Shown piece after piece: positions 12,666 through 24,014 of a stretch of 64,000 nt of DNA; positions within the stretch are counted from its first letter, which is position 1, and every line of letters starts with the position of its first letter. This stretch comes from Acytostelium subglobosum LB1 (taxonomy: Eukaryota > Evosea > Eumycetozoa > Acytosteliales > Acytosteliaceae): positions 883,686 through 947,685 of the forward strand of contig NW_012236525.1 in the NCBI RefSeq assembly GCF_000787575.1, in the 5' to 3' direction. The position numbers were made by a program, and so were the translations under genes. The notes below the pieces were generated by a model. The model saw only the letters and a list, made by a program, of their open reading frames with translations, searched no databases and was not told the origin of the DNA.

Positions 12666-14096
12666 TTTTATATTATATATCTGATCTTATCTATGTATCT
12701 ATCTTTTTGTTTGTTTATCTGATACTGAGTTTACTAGTTTTACAACAACAACTCAATCTTTATATATTTGAGTGAATGAATATATATATATAACAATGTA
12801 TTAGTATTATGTATTATTATTAGTATTAGTTGAATGATTAGAAAGAGATAGATAGACTGGTCGACCTGAGATTCTTGCACATCTGGCACAGGATATCATT
12901 CATGAGTCATTAGTGAAGTGTGGTGGTCGTGGTAGTTGTGTTGGTTGGTGTATGAGGGTGTATGACAGGGTGCTTGACTTCATTTCATTGGGGAAGTATG
13001 CATAGTGGTTGACCATTGAACAACCTATTTTGAAAAAGACTGAAAAACAAAACTAAAAACTAAAAAAAACACAACAATTGCCACGAGTGCAACTTGACCC
13101 GAACCGAAACTGTGTGTGTGTGTGATTCTTGCAAGATGAAGATGGAGTAGTCCGGGAGGAGAGGGGTGTCGTTTGCCAAAGACCAGGTGGATCAGTCAGT
13201 TGCCAACTTCCACTAAGATACACTGCAGTTAGGTTGTTGCCAAGTGTCACTCACATAAGAGCAGCGACATCCAATCTCGTATGTCTATTGGACCTTTCAC
13301 GTTTATAACTTATTACATGTAATAGAGATAACAATGACAATTTCTTGATAGGTCAACAATCCACAATGTTATGATGTGTACAGATAGATATTTAGGACAG
13401 AGATAGAAGTGAAACATAGGCATAGATGATGGAGACAGATGTATTAAAATGAATGAATAGATGGATGGAATGAATGAATGAAAGGTTGAGAAGATTGCAA
13501 GATGTTGGCGCCTTAATGTTATTTAGACAGAGGTGGATCTGGTTAAGGGGGCATGATTGATTGGATATGGATACTTTGAATTCAACGATTGGTTGGTGAT
13601 GGCTTGATGAGAGACCCAATCACAACATCTGATAGAACACACACACACACACAGCCAGATAAGATAATAGACAAAGGGAAGGGATCAGACAAAAGAACAA
13701 TGAATGACGAATAAACACCACCAACAACACTGACAAGGAGGTCAAACCTACAAAACAACCTAAACAATGGGAGGATACTCTTGGCTCACAAGCCATGGAT
13801 AGAGAGAGAGAGGAGGGAGGCACTCACACACGTCACCTGATCTCTATCATTACAAGAGCAATCAATCAATCAATCAATGTTGTTATCATCAGATGATTGT
13901 GTTTCATTCATTCATTCAATCAAAGGATAAACTTGAACAGATGGTGTTGTTGTTGGACCATTGAACAACAACAATAGTCTTAAGCCTATGTACCATGCGA
14001 TGTCTCAGATAGATTGCCCATACGTCAACAACACGTACCTCACCTCTCCCAATACCAACTATCATCCACTGTAAGTCGGTGGTTATCTGAGCCCTC

Positions 14097-14127
14097 ACTT
14101 CAACTTCAACTTCAACTTCTACTTCTA
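14097..14127 (+). repeat. Hexamer tandem repeat (ACTTCA/ACTTCT)
   Basis: Five or so copies of a six-base unit, ACTTCA drifting to ACTTCT, inside the gene-free interval. Confidence 0.8.
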
Positions 14128-14861
14128 CATGTTGGAGACAGAGACAGACCAACAACGGGGCATCACCTATCCCCACACCAAGGCCTCTGCATCAGGCCTG
14201 ATTTGTCAATGGATTACCCTTTTGTGTGTTTGTTGTTGTTTGTTGTTTGTTATTGATTGTGTGAGTTGAGTGTTTTGCGATGGCCTGGCCTCGTTTGTAA
14301 ACTTGGCTCTCCAATGTGTGATATTGATGAAGCACGCACACCTCCTCGCAGACAATCCACGCCACGCCACAACGCGTCGAGATGGTCAAGGGTGGAAACC
14401 CATGATTGATTCATTCATGAATGACCAAAAACAACATGAACAACATGCTGCACAACAACGTTGTAGATGCACCTGCAATGTATGCATGGAAATTAAGTAA
14501 GTTTTATAATGCGTGTCGTCTATAAATAAGGGAACTTGGCCAAGTTCCATTTCTCGTGTCAGTCGTGTTAGCTCAGCCAGCATCCACATCCTATCTCTTT
14601 CTCATCATTCCAATTATTCCTATCTATCCCTATCTTCTCTACTTTCACCCTCATCATCACGTCAAGTTACGACGACTGTCAATAAGTTCAGTGTCTCTGT
14701 CTCTTTGTGATATCACTTCCTCACACCTTTCGTCCTCCCAATCACTACTATATAATATATATTGTCTTAACTGGCTAGACATACTTATACATTTATATTC
14801 ACAACCTACCTGCCTGCCATACATACCGCGGTATTTGTTGTTGTTGAAGTAGTATAATTAC

Positions 14862-14880
14862 ATATATATATATATATATA
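14862..14880. repeat. AT dinucleotide microsatellite
   Basis: Uninterrupted alternating A and T for 19 bases in the gene-free interval. Confidence 0.85.
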
Positions 14881-15237
14881 GTGCATTAGTGAGTGAGTGA
14901 TCTCAAAGAAAGACGAAACAAACACGACAGGTCGTTTCCAACCCAACCCCACAGTACAGCAGTGAGTGATTATCGCCTGTTTGTCTGTGTGTTTGTGTAT
15001 GTGTTGCTATCATTTAGACGAGCCTTCACCCCATCCATCCTTCCTTCCAGTAGTAGTATTAGTATCAGCAGTAATATCACTAACTAGTTGACAATTATCC
15101 ATATTGTAAGTATCCAACTCCAACCAAGAATGAATGTTCAATAATGACCTATTTGCGATTGTCGTTCGTCTGTGATATTTGTGTATTGTGACCCTATGTG
15201 AATGTGTGTGTATGACATCATCAAGTGGCCTTGGACC

Positions 15238-15263
15238 AGGCCCAGCCCAGCCCAGCCCGGCCC
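15238..15263. repeat. CCCAG pentamer repeat
   Basis: About five copies of CCCAG/CCCGG, a GC-rich island in otherwise AT-rich intergenic DNA. Confidence 0.8.
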
Positions 15264-16708
15264 AACATCGAACATTCGAATTGAATGAATGAATGATTGA
15301 TTGAGTGAATGAATGTGTGTTTGAAATGATTGATTGATAGAATGAATGAATGAATAAATGAATGAAAGGCCTAGATTGATAGAGATAGACATATGCCCAT
15401 TGATTGGAACAAAGATAGATATTTGTAGTTTAGTGTTGTTTGTTAGTGGAGGATGATGTGGAAGGTTTAGATGGTGGCGAGATAATCAATTCATTCATTC
15501 ATCCAATCAATCAAACAATCACACCCCTCGATTAGCTGAAAGGTCAACATTCATAACTTTCATAAACATCTGACCGACAGGCCCTGTCTAGGACCTAATA
15601 ATAATATCGTGTGTGTTGTTGTGTGTATGTGTGTAGTTGTTGTTGTTGCAGAATGATGTCAGTCAGTCAGGTGACCACCCACACAAATGGTCAATGAATG
15701 GATGTGTTTGGACCAACACAGGCTAATGCAGATAATGGATTTGATTAATGTGTGTGATCAGATCTTCAAAAGCGTTCGTAGAATGCTCCAACACCATCCA
15801 ATTCCGCATCAGCTGACACTCAACACACTCACTTTGCTTGCTGTACTTTACTTTTGCAAGGCGCGCCTTCATCATCAGTTTTGTGTTTGTTGACCAGATT
15901 CATGGTTGAGTGTAAAGAATGAATGAACTGCAGCTTGATCAGTGCCAGAAGCATGAAATCGATGATTGGTGCCTTCGCCTAGATTAGGTCCAGCAAGCCC
16001 AACATACACTTAATGTGGCAGCATTTCGAGATGATCACACCCCTTGCGGTCATCCAGCCTTCATTTGTCAGAGTGCTCTTCAGCGCAGTACTGTCGTGTG
16101 TGTGATCATCACATACACACAAAAAATCAATCACGCTCACTCACACACATACCACACACGACAATCACTCAAATGCGTGCCCATCAGTACACCCTAGGCG
16201 AGTCCCGCCTCCTCCACTTGTGGTGCTGTTGTTCCCTTTTATTTTAACAATGACTACGATACTATCTATCTATCTGTCCTCGTCGTCCTTTTGCTGTTGT
16301 TGTTGTAATAAACACATATCCTCCCGCCAGTGCATACCTACCACTCACACATCATCCAGCGAAACAAGGCAAGCCTAGGCCCTTGCCCTATTACATACAT
16401 ACACATACACACATACATACCCCCTGGCGCGCCATCCCCCGGTTCACCACTCCACTACCAATATTGTCAATATATCCATCCATTATCAATCATCACACTT
16501 TTCATTCATTCATACATACCAAACAGGACATCATTGCATTCTAGTCTATATCTCAATATATCTATATACATAACATAAATATATAAATATATATAGCCTG
16601 TTGTATTATTACATATATACTATTTTTCAATCAATCACTCAATCAATCACTCAATCACTCTACTCTTCCTTTTCCTTTTGCTGGCATCCAAACGATTTGG
16701 TTGTCCTC

Positions 16709-16732
16709 TTTTCCTTCCTTCCTTCCTTCCTT
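16709..16732. repeat. TTCC tetramer microsatellite
   Basis: Six copies of TTCC, part of a long poly-pyrimidine stretch on the plus strand. Confidence 0.85.
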
Positions 16733-16844
16733 TCATACCAACCTCATCCTTCGATCGGTCAATCAATCAATCGCATCACACACAATCAATCAAATCACTC
16801 ACACTCCACACTCAATCAGATACCAAAAATTTAGTGTTACTCCC

Positions 16845-16894
16845 AATATCCAACATCCAACATCCAACATCCAATATCCAATATCCAATTATCC
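16845..16894. repeat. Heptamer tandem repeat ATCCAAC/ATCCAAT
   Basis: About seven copies of a seven-base unit, with the last base shifting from C to T along the array. Confidence 0.85.
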
Positions 16895-17634
16895 ACCTAT
16901 CTATATATACCTACTTTTTAATATATAATACATAATACATAGATACATAGATCATAATATATACAAATAGACATTTTCAGATCAGTTACTGAATGGTACA
17001 AGTATAATAACTGGTGACCAAACATACATACAGATCATTATTCATTTCCAACCTGCATCCACCAGGGCTGCAGTTGATGCTCATACATAGGTAATTACAT
17101 CCATCCATCTATCCATCCATTCATTCATCCACTTTACTTCACAATACACATTCCATCCCACGCCTCATCACATCATTCAACTGCAGAGGATCGTCACGCC
17201 AGACAACATCACCTCACGTGACATAACATTCGGCCGTCGCCACTTGGCAACAAATTCAGATTGTATATAATCTCCCAACTTTGTTGTTGTTGGGCCTTTG
17301 TCGTTGTTGTTTGTCCCAGGTACACCTCCGCCATCACATCGTTCTTCTGTTTGCAAGTTGCTTTGTCCATCCCCATCCCCAGCCAACCAATCAATCAACC
17401 AATCAGCCAAACCAACCGGATTTATCAAGAGGTGCCCGCACCGCACATGTAATCACTTTCAAGATCCAGAGCCTCTCTCATCATCACTCGCTCGGAATCC
17501 ACCCCCTCATCCACAACAACAAGGATATCCTTGTTTTTTTAGATTTATCCAAACCCAAATCACCAAAATCAGCTGACAACACGCAATCACGTGATCTTCA
17601 TCAGCTGATTTCTCAATGACATGTGACAGCCACC

Positions 17635-17647
17635 TTTTTTTTTTTTT
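17635..17647 (+). repeat. Poly-T run of 13
   Basis: Homopolymer run in the gene-free interval, the longest T run noticed in the window. Confidence 0.85.
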
Positions 17648-19432
17648 GCAAACTCATGTCGCTCACATAACTCGGTTGTCAACTGCCGTGTAGCCCCGCT
17701 TCGCTTGGACAACAACAACAACAAACTCAACATCAACTTCACCAACCAACCAACCATCATTGTTTATCCCGAACAATAACTACATACCTGTATAACTACA
17801 TTTGTATTATTACTATATATATTATTTATAAACTTATATTATTATAATAATAATATGCTTGTCATTGGCGAACCAATAGTTGTTGGAGGTAAATTATCAT
17901 CACCACCATGTGAAGATGTACCATTTGTTCAATCTCCATCAATCTATAATCTCTATCTATCTGTCTGTCTGCCCCCATTCTCAAGACCCCCTTTCATACC
18001 ACCCTTATACCAATATCAAATGATCACATACACATACATATATACAATAACAAGATCAGATCAAAAGACAACATTACATCACTTTTGATTAGGTTGCAAA
18101 TTAAGCAGCACTTGTCAATACCATCATCAAATCAAACCTTTTTTACAAAGGTCCATCCAAACATCCATCCATCCACCAACCATCAATTCAATTTACAATT
18201 GGATAAGATGTACATTTGATCAACTTGTTTGCATCACACACACACGTATATCACATCATCATACACAATATAACATATATTATTATTGAGTGGTGTGCCT
18301 TGCCTCGTCGAATGATTCCCCAGCCTTGATCAAACACAATGCGTATAGTGGGGAAATGATTCTCCAACTATCAATATACACATCACCCAGTGTATCATTG
18401 ATTGTATGGAGGCACAACTCGTTGTTGTTCATCAGCAACATGGGGTCTGGGCACTCGGGCTTTGGCCCACCCCTCACACACACACACACACACAACTTTG
18501 ATAATTCAAAGTGTATTTGATCATCACCCCGCGCGAACCCCAACACCCCTTCATTCATTCATCCATTCATTCTCCATCAACACAATCAATCACTCATTGA
18601 ATAGAGGCAGTCAGGCAGTCCTGTCGCACTCCACTCCACTACTACTGTCATTAATTACCAATACCATTTGTTTATGAAGTTGTAATACGGTGTGCCAGGA
18701 AGGACCCATGCTTGCATTGTAAATATCGACTATTACTATTGATGATTGGCCTCAACATCATCACTCTCACACTCACTCACTCACCCAACAAAGTTGTTTG
18801 TTTGTTGTTTGTTTTGTTTAGTTTGATTGATTGATTGATTGTTGTTGTAGATTGAAGGTAGTGCCAGTCTCAGTCAGGTGAACACTCCCTCTTACAAAGT
18901 GGAGGCGAGCCCTGTTGTTACCAACGATAACTTCATCAACACTTCACTTCATTCAAGCCCAAACAACCAAGCAAACAACAACAACGACGGATAACCCTGG
19001 CCGTCAACATCTGCATACACACTCATTCTCAACATTACAATCCATTCATTCATCATACATATATATACTATACTATACTATACTTGTTGTTGTTGTTGTT
19101 GTCTGGCCCAGCCTCAATTCTATTCTTTATAACAACATCATCATCATCATCAACATCACTACACTTGTGCCACTGCGGTGAATATCTCCAACACAAACTA
19201 CAACAACAACATCGCTCTCTCACTCTCACATCACGTGAACAACAACAACAATAACATATTTAATCAACAACAACAACAACTTATAAGTTGCTACTTGCCC
19301 ATTGCCCAACAATCAATCGATCAAGTTCACATTGACCTTCTCTTCTCTGTCTGACTGACTGGCTGAACAGCTATCGTTGGCTATCCTTGGTCCACACCCA
19401 ATTACTATATTGCTATACCAACTACTTTCCCT

Positions 19433-19470
19433 CCTTTCATTCCCTTTCATTCCCTTTCATTCCTTTCATT
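19433..19470 (+). repeat. Ten-base tandem repeat upstream of the cyclin gene
   Basis: Three to four copies of CCCTTTCATT in the 200 bases before the cyclin start; probably promoter or 5' UTR. Confidence 0.7.
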
Positions 19471-19612
19471 CATCCATCCAATCAATCAACTCTATTATTT
19501 ATTTATTTCCAACCATCATCCATTCAATCAACCTTGTACATATAATATATATAATATAAATATACTAATTACCATACTACCTTAATCAATCAATCAAACA
19601 ATAATAATAATA

Positions 19613-21481
19613 ATGGCATCATCACCTACTTTGTCAATTACAATGTCCATGCCAATGTCCATGTCCATGTCCATGTCAATGCCAATTAACATTACCAAAG
19701 CAAACATGTCAAAGAAAGTATTGGACAAGATATCGGATCAGAAGCTTATAAAGAGAGGCTCTCCATCGACCGAAGAGGAGAACAAATATACCATCAAGAG
19801 AGTCGCTCTCGGTGACGTCACAAACAAGCCAACCACCTTCCAAACCATCAAGCAGCAACAGCAACAACAACAACACACGTCTCAAAAGCAGCATCTGCAA
19901 CAATCTCCAAAGAACTCCAATCAGGTATGTCTTCCATTCATTCATTCAATCATTCAATCTGGAATCATTCCACTCACTTACTCATTTACATCAATCAAAT
20001 AGACAATGGACAATGAGAATAATAACCAGGAGAACCAGCGTCCTTTGGCCTCAAAGACCATCCATGTGGATCAGGTTAAGCACCTTTCCAATGGATTGGC
20101 AGAGAACATGCCAGAGAATATGATCAATAATAATAATAGACAACAAGTGCCACAACAGAAGCCTCAACAGATCACACATAGTACACTGATCACTCAGAGT
20201 ACTATGATCAGGGGTAACATCAACATCAACAATAGGATGCAACAACAACAACATCAACAACAACAAGTACCAACACTTACACCTAATATAATAGTATCGA
20301 CACATTCATCAGTGTTGGCTCGTCCACAGAACCAACAACCACAACACCAACGTATCCAACAACTTCAACAACAACAACAACTCCAGCAGCAGCAACAGCA
20401 ACAACAACAACTCCACATGGTGCAGCAACAACAACAACAAGCACACCAATTAAGACTGCAGCAGCAACAACAACAACAGCAGCAGCAACAACAACAACAA
20501 CTGCAACAACAACAACTACAACTTTATAGACCATTGGAGATGCACGACTTCCACAGGATGGTCTCACACCATCTCTGGGGCGAGGAGTGGAACTCTGTTG
20601 TCCACGACAACATTGATCTGGAAGTTGTAGACGATCCCATATACTGCGTAGAATATATAACTGAAATCCATCATCATAGTCGAATCAATCAAGTATGTGT
20701 ACCATCATCCACCTGGAATCATCCCATCCCCACCCATCACACTCACTCACTCAATCAATCAAAACAGTTAAAGTATCAACCAAGGGATTACATGGCAAGT
20801 CAGACAGACATTACACCTCACATGAGAGCTCAAGTGATCGATTGGATGGTGGATGTCGTCTTTGAGCATCGCTTGAAGAATGAGACTATATTCATGGCAA
20901 CAAACTATTTGGATCGCTTTTTGTCATTGTTCATCGTCAAGAAGGATCAGTTCCAGCTTTATGGCGCCGCCTGCTTGTATCTGGCATTCAAGTACGAGGA
21001 GGTGCAGCCACCCTCGTCGCACGACATCATTGTGTCGGCTGGCGAGTACTTCACCATGGACAGCTTGGTGGACGCCGAGGCCAAGGTGTTGCACGCACTC
21101 AAGTTCTGCCTCACGACGCCCACCGTCAAGTTCTTCCTCAGCCGCTATCTGCGCGCGCTCGGTCCCAATGCTGATGCGCGCGTCTCGCTGCTGGCACACT
21201 TCTATGGCGAGCTCTCTCTGCTCGACTACAACCTGGTCACCTTCCTCCCATCGATTGTTGCTGCCGCCTGTGTCTATCTGGCACTGTTGACCACTGGCAA
21301 CCCTTGGACCTCCACACTGGTCTACTACACGCGAGTCTACGTAGACAATCCCTTTTTCATCCAGTGTGTCCGACAGCTTTGGATCCAGCACCGATACAAC
21401 CACGAGGAGTTGCAATGCATCAAGCGCAAGTACCAAGATCACATTCAAGGCATTCCTCCTTTGGACATGTTTCCCGCATAA
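19613..21481 (+). CDS. A/B-type mitotic cyclin with long polyglutamine region
   Basis: Regulatory subunit of a cyclin-dependent kinase. Exons 19613-19924, 20003-20692 and 20768-21481, 571 residues, all junctions in phase. A destruction box is present at residues 63-71 (RVALGDVTN, pattern RxxLxxxxN), so it should be degraded by the anaphase-promoting complex. The cyclin box begins around MRAQVIDWMVDVVFEHRL and NETIFMATNYLDRFLSL, and the C-terminal box has TTPTVKFFLSRYL and FLPSIVAAACVYLAL. The TPT...FL and GELSLLDY features lean toward cyclin A. The N-terminus carries a Met-Ser repeat from an ATGTCC array. Residues about 190-280 are almost pure Gln, with some His and Leu. The start is supported by the AT-rich leader ending in ATAATA repeats. 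Confidence 0.95.
20230..20520 (+). repeat. CAA/CAG repeat coding polyglutamine
   Basis: Mixed CAA and CAG codons inside the cyclin gene, in several blocks broken by His, Leu and Met codons. Mixed codons suggest an old, stabilised tract and not a recent expansion. Confidence 0.85.
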
Positions 21482-21915
21482 CTAGCTGGAAACGCCAAAC
21501 ATATCTCCCGTCTGCCTGGACCAAATCACTCTCACTCAACCATCATCATCATCAACAACACCGAGCTCATCCACTCTGTTGTATACCACATTTTGAATAG
21601 CCTTCTTCTACTTCTCCCCTCTCCCATCTCAATACTTTTTCCACCCTTTGTCTTTGGCGCTGTGGCGCCTTCAACGACATTGACGCGTCCAGGTCAACTT
21701 CATCATTTATTCAATCAATCAATTAATCAATATCAATCAATCAATCAAATAATCAATCAATCAAGCAATCACCAACACACACCATCACCACCAATCAAAG
21801 TCTTGTGGACTCCTAGTACGACTTCATAAGCCTGACATCATCAGCAAGCAAACAGTAATAAATACATTGAACGATGTATATGTATGAACTTAAAAAGTAT
21901 TGTCAATTCCATTTA
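21482..21915. other. Intergenic between convergent cyclin and FNIP genes
   Basis: About 430 bases with CAATCAAT repeats near 21713-21777. No gene recognised; 3' flanks of both genes. Confidence 0.55.
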
Positions 21916-23866
21916 TTAGATGTAATCAGGTTGGTTGGGGAAAGTCTCTGTCAAGAGTTTGATCAAACTTTGGTCCTGGATGTTGACGAACCATCCATCA
22001 AAGTCATCAACAAGGAATATTGCCACTTGTTGAACATCGTCCACAAGACGTATTTGTACCTTCTTTCCACTATGCTCCAGTTCAATGTTCTTTAGATGTT
22101 TGAGTTGTGGTAGTAGTCCAAGTATCTGTTGGAACTTTGCAGGATTGAACTTGAAATTGACGGCCATTGTAACAAGATTTGGGAAGAGTTGCGGTATCAT
22201 CCACAAATAGATCTGTTGATCCTGGTCAAGGCCAATATCCAGACGTTCAACACTATTGAAGATACCTTTGAACTTTGGAAGTTGTGCCTGGATATTGTCC
22301 ATCTTTAAAGATTGGATGCCTGATGGAAGGTGATCAGGGAACACTTCCTGATTGAAATTATGTCCAAGTCTGAGGTATTTGAGTGAAGCTGGAAGTCCAG
22401 TGGATATAGTTTGATTGAATAGAGAACCGAGGTATAGGTGAGTGATAGAGTCTGGCAACACCATTGGTAATGGATCTTTGTCCAAGTGTTTCAGCTTCAA
22501 TGTCAACAATTTATAAGGTAGGATACCAGTTGTAAAATGTTGATCTCTTGCTGGATACATGTTTAGATATGTCAGTGCTGGTGGAAGTGTGACAATATGT
22601 TGATTGAAACATGATCCCAATCTGAGATGATCAAGTGAGTCTGGCAATGTCTTGTCTGTGAGTGTATGATTGAAACCAGATCTGCCCAAATTCAGTATCT
22701 TGAGTGTTGCAGGAAGACAACCTGGTACAAATGGTTGATTGAAACATACGCCCATTATCAACACAATGAGGTTTGGTGGGAGGACACCTGGCGCAATCAC
22801 CTTGTTGTAGCGATATCCAAACTTGATTGATTGAAGTGATTTTGGAAACGTATCACTTGGTATGACATGATTGAAAGAGTCTCCAAGGAATATTGTGTTG
22901 ATAGACTGTGGCAGACTGCCAGTGGTCAATGGCATGTTGAAATTGGTGCCGAAGTGCAGGGTCTTTAGGTTGTCAAAGACACCGGGCACTAGAGGTTGAT
23001 CGAATAGCAAACCACCATGTATGTAGGTAAGTGAGACAGGCATGGATCCAGGAGTAAACGTTAGTTTATATCCTTGGCCAAGTACTAGTGATTGTAAGGT
23101 TGATGGAAGGTTATGTCGACCAAGTGGTTGGTTGAATTCAACTCCAAACTCCAGCTGTGTCAGACCCAGAGGCAGGACACCATTTTCCATTGGTTGATTG
23201 TAATAGTAACCCAGATGAAGGGTAGTAAGTGATGTCGGGAGAGATCCTGGAAGAAAGGCAATGTCGAATGCATCCCCAAAGAACAAGTCGACAATGGAGT
23301 TGGGTAGGATATCAACTTCAATAGGTTGGAGATAGTTGTTTCCAAACTCTAGAACATCTAGGTTTGGAGGTAGGGATCCAACTTGAAGTGGTTGATTATA
23401 ATCATCGCCCAAGTACAACTCCTTGAGTGTGATGGGGAGTGATCCAGGTACGATAGGGACGTTAAAGCCCTCAAGCAGTAATATGAACAGGGCAGGTGGC
23501 AATGATACGCTCAATGGAGGTGCCTCAAAATCAAAGAAGGAATTGTCCAATGTCAGATACTTCAAGTTATTCCACTCGACAGAGTCCTCTGTATGTATGA
23601 TGGGTGTGGTTAATCAGTTGTGCCATTCATGATGATCCAGTCCGAGTTAACTTACGATTCCAGATATTGTTGAATTGAGGTATGATCAGGTTGTCCTGCT
23701 GCTGGATGATCTTGAACTTGTGAGTGTTCAAGTTTAGATTGAATAAGTGTTTGATGTTGAACAATGACTTTGATGTCAACAACAGACATATTACATCAAG
23801 TGCACTCTCTTCATTAATATACTTAATTATTTGTCTCAATATAGTATGTGCAAGTGTATCTAACAT
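21916..23866 (-). CDS. FNIP-repeat protein
   Basis: Member of the FNIP-repeat family that is greatly expanded in dictyostelids. Exons on the minus strand: 23866-23656 and 23588-21916, 627 residues. The N-terminal 40 residues (HTILRQIIKYINEES ... VICLLLTSKSLFNI) look like the degenerate F-box seen at the start of many FNIP proteins. About 16-18 repeats follow, each near 22 residues, with the pattern FNQPL..GxLPxxLxxLxLG; examples are YNQPLQVGSLPPNLDVLEFG and FNQPFVPGCLPATLKILNLG. By analogy with F-box/LRR proteins it may recruit substrates to an SCF ubiquitin ligase; that is inference. The leaderless look upstream, rich in A/T, fits the start chosen. Confidence 0.93.
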
Positions 23867-24014
23867 CTTATCTTATCTTTTAAATAAATATCTGTATTCA
23901 AAGGTCAAATGAAAGACGAAGATTGATCAATCCGCGTCACCCCACTTTGCACCCAATCAATCAATCACATGACCGCCGTTTGTTAATTATCATGGAAATG
24001 ACCTTGTATTACAT

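Larger units (their letters stand above)
12666..19612. other. 6.9-kb interval without a convincing gene
   Basis: Between the divergent gmppB and cyclin starts I find no recognisable protein, rRNA or tRNA. Open frames here are short, low in complexity and give peptides rich in His, Ser, Thr or Leu from repeats. The sequence is dense in CAAT/CATT repeats on the plus strand from about 14.5 kb to the cyclin, and GAAT/GATT (minus-oriented) near 13.4-13.6 and 15.3-15.4 kb. It also has poly-pyrimidine runs, TTG runs and several tandem repeats listed separately. It may hold regulatory DNA, long 5' UTR exons or non-coding RNA. One candidate short exon at 17855 is discussed in the findings. Confidence 0.6.

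Noticed and set aside
13053-16935. Numerous 60-98 codon frames in the gene-free interval
   Set aside because: Low-complexity peptides translated from CAAT, CATT and TTCC repeats.
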